This document shows, piece by piece, positions 6,615 to 13,556 of a stretch of 19,372 nt of DNA (positions are counted from its first letter, which is position 1; every line of letters begins with the position of its first letter). This DNA comes from CAZGTQ01 sp964528575 (GTDB taxonomy: Bacteria > Planctomycetota > UBA1135 > GCA-002686595): positions 1 to 19,372 of the forward strand of contig CAZGTQ010000328.1 in the NCBI GenBank assembly GCA_964528575.1, in the 5' to 3' direction. A model generated the notes under the pieces. That model ran no database searches and was not told the origin of the DNA. It was given only the letters and a program-made list of their open reading frames with translations. A program made the position numbers and the translations under genes.

Positions 6615-8882
6615 CTACTCGCGCTTCGCCGTCGGCTTCGCCGGCAGGTACTGGTTCGGCCAGGGTTGGTCGACGTACTCGTAGTCGATCGAGGCGCGCA
6701 GCGTCAGGTACGGGTCGACGAGGTGCGGGCGGGCGAGCGCGCACAGGTCGGCACGGCCCGCGAGCAGCACCGTGTTCGCGTGGTCCGCGCCCTGGATCGC
6801 GCCGACCGCCATCACGCGCACGTCGACCTCGTGCTTGATGCGCTCGGCGAACGGGACCTGGTACATGCGGCCGTACTGGGGCTCGCTCGCCGGGGTGTTG
6901 CCGCCGGTCGAGACGTCGACGAGGTCGCAGCCGTGGAACGCGAGCGCGCGCGCGATCTCGACCGCGTCGTCCTCGGTGAGCCCCGAGCCGTCGGGCATCC
7001 AGTCGGTCGCCGAGATGCGCACCGCGAGCGGCTTCTCCTGCGGCCACGCCGCGCGCACCGCGTCGAAGACCTCGAGCGGGTAGCGCATCCGATTCTCGAG
7101 CGAGCCGCCGTAGCGGTCGGTGCGCGCGTTCGACGTCGGCGACAGGAAGCTCGACAGCAGGTAGCCGTGCGCCATGTGCAGCTCGACGAGGTCGAAGCCC
7201 GCCTCCTCGGCGCGCCGCGTCGCCGCGACGAACTCGTCGCGCACGCGGTCCATGTCCGCGCGGCTCATCTCGCGCGGCGCCGGCCAGTCGGCGTCGAACG
7301 GCAGCGCGGACGGGCCCAGCGTCGTCCACGCGCGCGCGTCGCGCAGCGGCGCGTCGCCCTCCCACGGCACGCAGCACGAGCCCTTGCGACCGGCGTGTGC
7401 GAGCTGGATTCCGAGCTGGGCGGCCGAATTCTCGTGCACCCACTCGACGATGCGCTTCCACGCGCTCACGTGCTCTTGTGTGTACATCCCCGCGCAGCCC
7501 GGCGTGATGCGGCCCTCGGCCGACACGTCCGTCATCTCCGTGATGACGAGCCCGGCCCCGCCGATCGCGCGGCTGCCGAGATGCACGAGGTGCCAGTCGC
7601 CGACGACGCCGTCGCTCGCGGAGTACTGGCACATCGGCGACACGACGATGCGATTGCGAAGCTCGAGCCCGCGCAGCCGCAGCGGCGCGAACATCGGCGG
7701 GGGAATCCGTCCGTCGGACGCGGGCGGCATGCCGACGTCGCGCGCATACCACTCGGTCGCGCGCCGCACGAGCTCGGGATCGCGCAACGCGAGGTTGTCG
7801 TACGTGATGCGCTTGGAGCGCGACATCAAGTTGAACTCGAGCTGCAGCGGGTGCTGGTGCACGTAGCGCGCGCTGTTCTCGAACCACTCGAGGCTCGTCT
7901 GCGCCGCCTTCTGCGTCTTGAGCGTCTCGACGTAGCGCGCGTCCTCGTACGCGGCCAGCGCGCGCGGCACGTCGTCGAGTCCCGTCTGCGCGAACGCCTC
8001 GACGAGCGCGATCGAGTCCTCCATCGCGAGCTTCGTCCCCGAGCCGATCGAGAAGTGCGCGGTGTGCGCCGAGTCGCCGATCAGGACGACGTTCTCGTGG
8101 TGCCACGTCTCGTTCTTGATCGTCGGAAACGTGCGCCAGAGCGAGCGATTCGTCAGCAGTCGGTGTCCGCCGAGGTCGTCCGCGAACAGCCGCTCCATGT
8201 ACACGACCGTCGCCGCCTCGTCCGCCTCGTCGAGCTTCGCGCGCTTCCAGACCTCCTCGCGGCACTCGACGATCCACGTCGAGAACGGCTCGGCGCCGGT
8301 GCGGAACGGGTACGCGTGCACCTGGAACAGGCCGTGCTCGTTCTCGCGGAAGACGAACGTGAACGCTTCCAGCGGCTTGTCCGTGCCGAGCCAGCAGAAC
8401 TTGCACTTGCGCCAGTCGAGCGACGGGCGGAAGCGCTCCTTCCACGTCTCGCGCACGATGCTGTTGATCCCGTCGGCGCCGAGCAGGAGATCGCATTCGC
8501 GAGCGAGCTGCGCCGGGTCGCTCACGTCGTGCTGGAAGTGCATCGCGACGCCGAGCTCGCGGCAGCGCTCCTGCAGGATCTCGAGCAGGCTCTTGCGCTC
8601 GAGCCCCGAGAAGCCGTGGCCGGTCGAGCGCACGCACGTGTCGGCGAAGTACGTCTCGATGTCGGTCCAGTACGCGAGCTCGGCCTGGATCGCGGCGTAG
8701 CTCTCGGGATCGGCTTCCTCGAAGTTGCCGAGCGTCTCGTCGGAGAACACGACGCCCCAGCCGAACGTGTCGTCGGCGCGGTTGCGCTCGTAGAGCTCGA
8801 TCTCGAGCTCGGGCCAGCGCTTCTTCGCGAGGATCGCGAAGTAGAGCCCCGCCGGGCCCGCGCCGATGCTCTTGACTCTCAT
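6615..8882 (-). CDS. Bifunctional salicylyl-CoA 5-hydroxylase / 2-aminobenzoyl-CoA monooxygenase-reductase family protein
   Basis: A 755-residue fusion of two flavin domains. Residues 1-385 are a class A FAD monooxygenase: GAGPAG dinucleotide motif (7-12), LLLGADGINSIVR (132-144) matching the DG motif, and VLIGDSAHTAHFSIGSGTKLAMED (starting at 266) matching the GD motif. Residues 395-745 are an Old Yellow Enzyme-type FMN oxidoreductase: MCQYS (417-421), QLAHAGRKG (493-501) and LHMAHGYLLSSFLSP (568-582), with the expected active-site tyrosine at 574. A further segment reads TDRYGGSLENRMR (588-600). This domain order and length match bifunctional salicylyl-CoA 5-hydroxylases and the 2-aminobenzoyl-CoA monooxygenase/reductase of aerobic anthranilate degradation. 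These act on aryl-CoA thioesters in the cytoplasm with NAD(P)H and oxygen. Which substrate applies cannot be told from the sequence. No CoA ligase or downstream pathway gene lies nearby. The start is clear (MRVKSIGAGPAG), and a hairpin lies just upstream. Confidence 0.93.
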   Translation of the reverse strand: MRVKSIGAGPAGLYFAILAKKRWPELEIELYERNRADDTFGWGVVFSDETLGNFEEADPESYAAIQAELAYWTDIETYFADTCVRSTGHGFSGLERKSLLEILQERCRELGVAMHFQHDVSDPAQLARECDLLLGADGINSIVRETWKERFRPSLDWRKCKFCWLGTDKPLEAFTFVFRENEHGLFQVHAYPFRTGAEPFSTWIVECREEVWKRAKLDEADEAATVVYMERLFADDLGGHRLLTNRSLWRTFPTIKNETWHHENVVLIGDSAHTAHFSIGSGTKLAMEDSIALVEAFAQTGLDDVPRALAAYEDARYVETLKTQKAAQTSLEWFENSARYVHQHPLQLEFNLMSRSKRITYDNLALRDPELVRRATEWYARDVGMPPASDGRIPPPMFAPLRLRGLELRNRIVVSPMCQYSASDGVVGDWHLVHLGSRAIGGAGLVITEMTDVSAEGRITPGCAGMYTQEHVSAWKRIVEWVHENSAAQLGIQLAHAGRKGSCCVPWEGDAPLRDARAWTTLGPSALPFDADWPAPREMSRADMDRVRDEFVAATRRAEEAGFDLVELHMAHGYLLSSFLSPTSNARTDRYGGSLENRMRYPLEVFDAVRAAWPQEKPLAVRISATDWMPDGSGLTEDDAVEIARALAFHGCDLVDVSTGGNTPASEPQYGRMYQVPFAERIKHEVDVRVMAVGAIQGADHANTVLLAGRADLCALARPHLVDPYLTLRASIDYEYVDQPWPNQYLPAKPTAKRE

Positions 8883-8884
8883 GG

Positions 8885-8904
8885 GAGCGGCACGATAGCC
8901 GCTC
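8885..8904 (-). promoter_or_regulatory. Perfect 7-bp hairpin two bases before the flavoenzyme start
   Basis: In the 31-base gap between two minus-strand genes, GAGCGGC and GCCGCTC form a perfect 7-bp stem with a six-base loop. On the transcript the stem ends two bases before the flavoenzyme ATG, covering the place of any Shine-Dalgarno sequence, and no such sequence is visible. It could be an attenuator or terminator for the upstream gene, or a translation-limiting hairpin. Neither is shown by the sequence alone. Confidence 0.4.
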
Positions 8905-8913
8905 GCCCCCGCT

Positions 8914-10665
8914 TCAGGGAATCGCGATCGTGCGCGCGTCGGTCAGCGTGCGCAGCCCGGTCGGCGCGAGCTGGATGCCGAGCGCGGCCGCGCGGAACGA
9001 GAGCCCCGGCGGGAACGTGATCGCGGCGGGCGGCGTCTGCGCGCTGCCGTCGGGCCCGACGGGCGCGAGGAGGAACGCGGCCTGGTCGATGCTCGCGAGC
9101 GCGAGCGCGTCGAACGCGAGGTCGATCACGCGGCCGCCGCCGATCGGCGTGGGCCCTGCGCCGGCGGACAGGATGACGAGGACGAGGTCGTCGACGGCGG
9201 GGTCGAGGCGGGCGAGGGCGAAGCTCGCGCTCGTCGGCCCGGCGACGAAGCCCTGCGGGACGAGCGTCTGCGGGCGGAATCCGCCGACGAACTGGTGATT
9301 CCTGCCGCTGCCATCGGCCTGCCAGCTCGCGAGCACGTTGCGGTAGGTCGCGTCGAACGCGAGGCTCGGCGGGTCGGCGTCGCCGGTCGTGTCGGCGAGC
9401 GTGGCGATCGGCGCGCCCCAGGTCGCTCCGCCGTCCGTGCTGAGCGCGGCGGCGAGCGAGTGGGGCGCCGCGAGGCCTGCTTCCCAGCCGATCGCGACGT
9501 CGCTCCCGAGCGCGGCGAGCGAGGGATCGTTGCCGCCGCCGGCGGAGAGCTGCTGCTCGGGCGCGAAGCTCGCTCCCGTGTTCGTGCTGCGCGTCGCGAA
9601 GACCTCGTCGACGCCGCTGCGATCGTCGTCCCACGCGACGACGATCGTGCCGTCGGCCAGGATCGCGCCGGTCGGGCTGTCGACGTCGCCGGGCAGCATT
9701 GGCCCGACGCGCACGTCGCCGGCGAACGAGAAGCCGGTCGTCGTCGACACGTTCATCCGCAGCTCCTCGCTCCCGCTGCCGGTCGGTTCCTCCTGGAAGA
9801 GCACGGCGACGGTCGAGCCGCGCACGAGGACGTCGAGGTCGCCCTCGGCGTCCGGGACGTTGGACGAGGTGTCGTCGATGCGCAGCTCGGTGATGAACAC
9901 GAGCGACGGCTGAGCGCCGCCGAGCAGGACGGCGCGCCGGAAGAAGACGTCGTCGTTCCCGTTGCGGTCCTCGTGCCACGCGACGAATGCCACGTCGACG
10001 TCGGCGGCGATGCCGATCTCGTCGACGTCGAATTGGCCCGGCGTGCTGTTCGACGCGTAGTTCGCGCTCGACCACGTCGCTCCCCCGTCGCCGGAGAAGA
10101 CGACGTAGACGTCTTCGTTCGAGCTCGAGTCCGGGTCGACCGCCATCATCACCCAGACGCGCGTGAAGGCCGCCCCTTGCGAGACGACCATCTCGAAGTC
10201 GCGCACGGTCCCGACGCCGGCGGGCACCTTGTCGTCGAGCGGGACCTCGCTCGACCACGTCTGCCCGCCGTCGAGCGAGCGCGCATAGTAGACCTCGCCG
10301 AACCCTTCGCTCGCTCCCGCGCGCAGATCGCCCCAAGCGACGTGGATGACGCCCTCGTGCACGACGACCGACGACGACACGAGGTCCTTGCGCGTGCCGC
10401 TCGGATCCTGGTCGACTTGCACGGGCGCGCTCCACGCGATCCCGCGCCCATCGGACGTCGCGACCATCACGCGGTTCGCGCCGGTCCCGGCCGCGACGTC
10501 GACGAATGCGGCGGCGGAGAGGTTGCCCGCGGTCGCGATCTGCGGATCCTCGACGCGATCCGTGGCGGCGTCGACCTGGACGGAGGAGCGGGGGACCTGC
10601 GCCAGCGCGGGCGCGGCGGCGACGACGAGCACGAGGGGGACGAGGGGGACGAAGAGCGGTCGCAT
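8914..10665 (-). CDS. Secreted Asp-box (BNR) sialidase-like beta-propeller protein
   Basis: A 583-residue protein. The start at 10665 gives a signal peptide (residues 1-22, ending APALAQ). Three canonical Asp-boxes of the form S-x-D-x-G-x-T-W are present: SLDGGQTW (130-137), SGDGGATW (191-198) and STDGGATW (409-416). Weaker copies are SDGRGIAW (71-78) and STNTGASF (360-367). Each is linked to a strand of the form 'VAW.DDR.G.DEVF..RS' (108-129, 228-244 and 343-359). The fold is a six-bladed propeller of the sialidase superfamily. The arginine triad and Tyr/Glu pair of true sialidases cannot be confirmed by eye, so exo-sialidase activity should not be assumed. Residues about 460-583 are a distinct C-terminal domain (DDLVLVILSAGAGPTPIGGG ... 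FPPGLSFRAAALGIQL) of a type I associate with planctomycete secreted proteins. Lies 31 bases upstream of the flavoenzyme, possibly by chance. Confidence 0.87.
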   Translation of the reverse strand: MRPLFVPLVPLVLVVAAAPALAQVPRSSVQVDAATDRVEDPQIATAGNLSAAAFVDVAAGTGANRVMVATSDGRGIAWSAPVQVDQDPSGTRKDLVSSSVVVHEGVIHVAWGDLRAGASEGFGEVYYARSLDGGQTWSSEVPLDDKVPAGVGTVRDFEMVVSQGAAFTRVWVMMAVDPDSSSNEDVYVVFSGDGGATWSSANYASNSTPGQFDVDEIGIAADVDVAFVAWHEDRNGNDDVFFRRAVLLGGAQPSLVFITELRIDDTSSNVPDAEGDLDVLVRGSTVAVLFQEEPTGSGSEELRMNVSTTTGFSFAGDVRVGPMLPGDVDSPTGAILADGTIVVAWDDDRSGVDEVFATRSTNTGASFAPEQQLSAGGGNDPSLAALGSDVAIGWEAGLAAPHSLAAALSTDGGATWGAPIATLADTTGDADPPSLAFDATYRNVLASWQADGSGRNHQFVGGFRPQTLVPQGFVAGPTSASFALARLDPAVDDLVLVILSAGAGPTPIGGGRVIDLAFDALALASIDQAAFLLAPVGPDGSAQTPPAAITFPPGLSFRAAALGIQLAPTGLRTLTDARTIAIP

Positions 10666-10753
10666 GGACCTGTGTTCGCGCGAGCGCGCGGAGAAAGCAA
10701 GAGCGAGCGGCGGATTCACACGAGCTTCAGAATACGCTCGTGCCCCGCGGAGC

Positions 10754-11071
10754 ATGGTGCAGCACATCGGCATGCGGCGCGAAGACGAGAACGGCGCCGT
10801 TCTGGCGAACTTTCTGGCCAGATCTGGCGCCGACGGCGTGCCGGCCGAGATCCTCGACCTCGCGCGGCCGGACTCGGTCTGCGCGCGCTTCATCGACCCC
10901 TACGGGGACACCGTCTTCAACCAGTTGCAGCTCCCTCCGCTGATCGACGAGCTCTCCGCGATGGCGCGCTCCGCGAGCAGCGCGGAGCTCCGGCGACGCC
11001 TCCGCTCGGTCGTCGAGTTCCTCGAGGCGTCGAAGGGCATGCACGTCTACGTGAGGTTCATCGGGGACTGA
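10754..11071 (+). CDS. Hypothetical 105-residue protein
   Basis: Not recognised. The protein starts MVQHIGMRREDENG and contains CARFIDPYGDTVFNQLQLPP (43-62), followed by a helical stretch LIDELSAMARSASSAELRRRLRSVVEFLEASKG (63-95, given here as the region's limits only). It ends HVYVRFIGD. Composition and residue variety look like a real soluble cytoplasmic protein, with no signal peptide or membrane segment. A GGAG lies only one base before the ATG at 10754, so the true start could be the ATG at 10772 (MRREDENG). The open frame continues upstream only as antisense of the Asp-box gene. It is divergent from that gene (88-base gap) and convergent with the AbiE operon; a link to the toxin-antitoxin pair is possible but unsupported. 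Confidence 0.65.
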   Translation: MVQHIGMRREDENGAVLANFLARSGADGVPAEILDLARPDSVCARFIDPYGDTVFNQLQLPPLIDELSAMARSASSAELRRRLRSVVEFLEASKGMHVYVRFIGD

Positions 11072-11095
11072 GATCCTCATGACGACCTCGAGCCT

Positions 11096-11151
11096 GTGCG
11101 CCGCTCGTGCGGCACGGTCGTGGACTTGCCGAGCCGCAATCAGCGCTCGGC
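11096..11151. terminator. Two tandem hairpins between convergent genes
   Basis: The first stem is GCCGC (11100-11104) with GCGGC (11109-11113) around TCGT, with GT/AC outside after a two-base bulge. The second is GCCGAG (11128-11133) with CTCGGC (11146-11151), plus an inner CGC/GCG pair around AATCA. The second abuts the toxin stop codon on the minus strand and lies 56 bases beyond the plus-strand gene end. There is no T-run; a bidirectional terminator is the likely role. Confidence 0.45.
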
Positions 11152-11904
11152 TCAGAGTGCTCTCAACTCCGCTTGGAGCGCGACGAGCTCCGCCATCACT
11201 CGGCGAACGACGGCGGCGGAGGATCGGCGAGGAACATCGGCTGCATCGTCTCGAGTGCGCTCGGGCGCCTGAGCGACGACAGTACACGAGGGTCGGACGA
11301 ACTCTTGCTCGAACGCCTCGGCGGCGTAGGGACGGATCTCGACGCGCGCTACCGGTTCGTGGTCGGACCGCGCTCCCAACTCCAGCCGTACCACCGACGA
11401 CACGTAGTCCTCGGAGCGGTACCGCGAGGCTTCCAGGGCGCGTGGGTACTCGAAGAGAACGACGTTCTCCTCGTCGTTAGGCTCCAGACGGAGGACGACG
11501 CCTTCTTCGAGTGCACTCGTGAAGTCCGCTTCTACCGCCGGAACGAATGCTCCGACGACGTACTCGTTGACGATGCCCCGCATCGCCTTGACCGCCTTCT
11601 GGAATCCGCTTCGAGAGGACTTATTCGTGGGGTCGAGCTTGCCTCCGAGGCCGATGTCCGCGCGCTCTATCCCAAGGTCGATGTCCTCAGAGAAGCGGTG
11701 GATCAAGCGGAAGCACTTGGAGAGCGACGTCCCCCCCTTGAAGAGCAGCCGCGGCAGGTTCGGAAGCCCGTAGAGCCTGTGGAGCGTCCAGCAGACCCAG
11801 AAGTCCTTCTCCACGATTGCCGGATTGGCGAGACGCGCCCGCGCGGCAGTCTCCTCGAACATCGCCGCACGATCCTCGGGCGGAAGACGAGCGACGCCGT
11901 CCAT
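11152..11904 (-). pseudogene. AbiEii/type IV toxin nucleotidyltransferase, C-terminus apparently degraded
   Basis: The 250-residue frame begins like a full AbiEii toxin. It has NPAIVEKDFWVCWTLHRLY (27-45), the nucleotidyltransferase signature LLFKGGTSLSK (53-63) and FSEDIDLGI (71-79) with D74 and D76 as candidate metal ligands, then VEIRPYAAEAFEQEF (188-202) and QAPERT (212-217). Family members normally continue 'ERTFWEKA...', then about 90-100 residues including an 'HYYD' motif, ending '..DY..M..MFFG.PP.F..ll..l..LE'. Here the frame jumps after ERT to RDDAADVPRRSS. The adjacent frame (11199-11255) instead encodes LETMQPMFLADPPPPSFAE, the expected final segment, and the current frame resumes with VMAELVALQAELRAL. 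This suggests an internal deletion plus a one-base indel, leaving a probably inactive toxin. It starts three bases after the antitoxin stop, the usual AbiE operon order. An intact but atypically short toxin is the alternative. Confidence 0.7.
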
Positions 11905-11907
11905 GAC

Positions 11908-12540
11908 CTAGGAAGCGCTCACGATGCGGTCGATGACGTCCCTCATCCAGTTCGTCGCTCTCGGACGCAGATCGCGTAGATCGCGCAGGTCGGACTTCTC
12001 GAGGGCACCTCGCAGTCGTCGAACCGTCATCTCGTCGACGTGATCGCGGCCGACGAAGCGGAGCGCCCGGAGCACGAGCCCCGCCTTCGAGTCGCCCCCC
12101 GCCCGGCGAGAGGAGCGCTGGAAACGAATGTCGAAGCCGCGCCCGTCGCCGAGATCGACACGGAACACGCGGTTCGTGCCATCGGTCAGGAAGACCGCCT
12201 GCGCCGGGACCTGGGTCGAGAGGCCGAGCAGGTTGGCGGCGTCGGCGCCACCGTGGCAGATCGACTCGCCATGGCTGCGAGCCACGGCGGCGGCGACGAC
12301 TGCCGCGGAAGGGGTGCGGGTACCGAAGCGGGGGTGGAGCGCCGGATAGTCGTAAACCCCGCGTCCGATGCGACGGATGGTCCCGACGCGCGTCAGGCGT
12401 CCCAGGGCCGCGTCGATGGCCTCGCGGGAGCCCAGGTCCAGGAAGTCCGTCGGGACGAACACAGAGCCCCGGCCCTTGGCAACGATCCGCCGACGAACGC
12501 GGGTGGCGGTCGAATCCGTGGATCCGGGAGCGATCGACAT
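11908..12540 (-). CDS. AbiEi-type antitoxin, DUF6088-like
   Basis: A 210-residue protein. The N-terminal winged-helix region reads AKGRGSVFVPTDFLDLGSRE (21-40), then AIDAALGRLTRVGTIRRIGRG (41-61) and VYDYPALHPRFG (62-73). The middle contains GADAANLLGLSTQVPAQAVF (98-117) and LTDGTNR (118-124). These are hallmarks of the DUF6088 family that precedes AbiEii nucleotidyltransferases in type IV toxin-antitoxin operons. In that class the antitoxin is known to act on its own promoter through the N-terminal winged helix and to counter the toxin without stable binding. The start is placed at 12540 because homology begins just after it and the upstream sequence is AT-rich and promoter-like. Positions 11905-11907 separate it from the toxin. 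It looks intact although its partner appears broken. Confidence 0.85.
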   Translation of the reverse strand: MSIAPGSTDSTATRVRRRIVAKGRGSVFVPTDFLDLGSREAIDAALGRLTRVGTIRRIGRGVYDYPALHPRFGTRTPSAAVVAAAVARSHGESICHGGADAANLLGLSTQVPAQAVFLTDGTNRVFRVDLGDGRGFDIRFQRSSRRAGGDSKAGLVLRALRFVGRDHVDEMTVRRLRGALEKSDLRDLRDLRPRATNWMRDVIDRIVSAS

Positions 12541-12545
12541 GCTGG

Positions 12546-12591
12546 AAACTATGCCAGACTTTCGACCGTTCAAGGGAGCTTCATGAGGGAG
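12546..12591 (-). promoter_or_regulatory. Possible promoter/operator of the AbiE operon
   Basis: This short gap is visibly richer in A and T than its surroundings. Read on the minus strand it has TTGAAC (12573-12568), a 16-base spacer and TAGTTT (12551-12546), loosely like sigma-70 boxes. Upstream, AGGGAG occurs twice on the plus strand (12573-12578 and 12586-12591), 13 bases apart, which could be operator half-sites. The -10 match is weak. Confidence 0.3.
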
Positions 12592-12596
12592 ATTTC

Positions 12597-12908
12597 TCAA
12601 CCAGACAGAGGAGCCTGCTCCTCCCGCTCCGCCAGCAGATCGATCGACTTCAGGATGCGTTGCGCCTGGAGCGCGACGTAGCCGCCGAGCGCGAGCACGC
12701 ACAGCGCGAGCGTGCCGTAGATCAGGAACGCCGTGCACAGGATGAGCTGGTGGAGCCGGTCGCCCAGGTCGGCGACGAGGAAGCAGAGCACGAGGAACAG
12801 GCCTTCGAAGAGGCCCGCTCCGAGCACGAGCCACCAGAAGCGGCGCCGCGCGCGCTCGATCCGGTCCAGCGCGCGGCCGCGGACGCGGTCGAGATCGATG
12901 TCGTTCAT
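12597..12908 (-). CDS. Small two-helix membrane protein coupled to an ECF sigma factor
   Basis: A 103-residue protein. A charged N-terminal helix (DLDRVRGRALDRIERARRR, 5-23) faces the cytoplasm. It is followed by membrane helices at about 24-46 and 54-78 and a C-terminal amphipathic stretch ALQAQRILKSIDLLAEREEQ (79-98). The start codon overlaps the sigma factor stop in an ATGA, so the pair is translated together. Genes in this position often regulate the sigma factor. Here there is no zinc-binding HxxxCxxC anti-sigma motif, so an anti-sigma role is only suggested by position and topology. It could equally be an unrelated membrane component of the same regulon. I do not recognise the family. 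Confidence 0.8.
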   Translation of the reverse strand: MNDIDLDRVRGRALDRIERARRRFWWLVLGAGLFEGLFLVLCFLVADLGDRLHQLILCTAFLIYGTLALCVLALGGYVALQAQRILKSIDLLAEREEQAPLSG

Positions 12909-13495
12909 TCGGGTTTCTCCTCGGGATCGGCGCCGAGCTTGCGGCGCAGCGCGCGCAGGCCGTAGTGCAGGCGCGACTTGACGGTGCCGACCGACAGGCC
13001 GAGCACCTGGGCGACCTCCTCGAGCTTCATCTCCTGGCCGTAGTGCAACAGGAGCACCGGCCGGCTCGCCGGCGACGCGGACTGGACGAGCTCGGGGAGC
13101 CGCTCGATCAGCTCCGGATCGGCCGGCTCCGGGTCCGGCGGCGCCTCCGGCTCGGGCACGCCGTCCACGCCGTCCTCGCCCTCCTCGCCGAAGCCGCGGC
13201 CCGCGTGCCGCCGGTGCTTGCGGAGCTGACGGTATGCCTCGCGCGTCGCGATGCGGTGCGCCCACGCGACGAAGAGCTCGGGATCGCGGAGCCAACGGAG
13301 ATTGCGCCAGATGATCACGAACACGTCCTGCAACACGTCCTCGGCGAGGTGCCGGTCGCCGACGAGGCCGCGGACGTACGCGTACAGCCGCGCCTGGACG
13401 TCCCGCAGGACGAGGTCGTACGCCGCGCGATCTCCGGCCTGCGCCCGAAGGATCGCGCGAAGCTGCGCGCGGCGGTCCGACCCGGTTCGCCCCAT
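12905..13495 (-). CDS. ECF-type RNA polymerase sigma factor
   Basis: A 196-residue sigma-70 family protein of extracytoplasmic-function type. Region 2 spans about 22-93: the core-binding stretch AEDVLQDVFVIIWRNLRWLR (51-70) and the -10 recognition helix around WAHRIATREAYRQLRK (78-93). An unusually long acidic, proline-rich linker follows (101-129, EEGEDGVDGVPEPEAPPDPEP and on). Region 4 follows at 130-188, with the -35 recognition helix-turn-helix LEEVAQVLGLSVGTVKSRLH (158-177). There is no sigma-1.1 or region 3, as expected for ECF factors. It is translationally coupled to a two-helix membrane protein. The target promoter and signal are unknown. The start ATG has no obvious Shine-Dalgarno sequence, and 61 bases separate it from the upstream micro-ORF on the same strand. 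Confidence 0.92.
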   Translation of the reverse strand: MGRTGSDRRAQLRAILRAQAGDRAAYDLVLRDVQARLYAYVRGLVGDRHLAEDVLQDVFVIIWRNLRWLRDPELFVAWAHRIATREAYRQLRKHRRHAGRGFGEEGEDGVDGVPEPEAPPDPEPADPELIERLPELVQSASPASRPVLLLHYGQEMKLEEVAQVLGLSVGTVKSRLHYGLRALRRKLGADPEEKPE

Positions 13496-13556
13496 CGGTG
13501 CTCATCATTCCCGAGGCGGAGCGCCGGCGCACGGTTCGAAGCCGGATGAGCGGGAG

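Noticed and set aside
6666..9020. A 784-codon plus-strand frame
   Set aside because: Antisense of the well-supported flavoenzyme; arginine/valine/histidine-rich with no motif.
9295..10753. Long plus-strand frames running into the 105-residue gene
   Set aside because: They are antisense of the Asp-box protein. Only the last 105 codons of one frame have protein-like composition, and a nearby ATG starts them.
11107..11979. A 290-codon plus-strand frame opposite the toxin
   Set aside because: Although less arginine-rich than other shadows, it mirrors the toxin codon by codon, and the minus strand carries the nucleotidyltransferase motifs.
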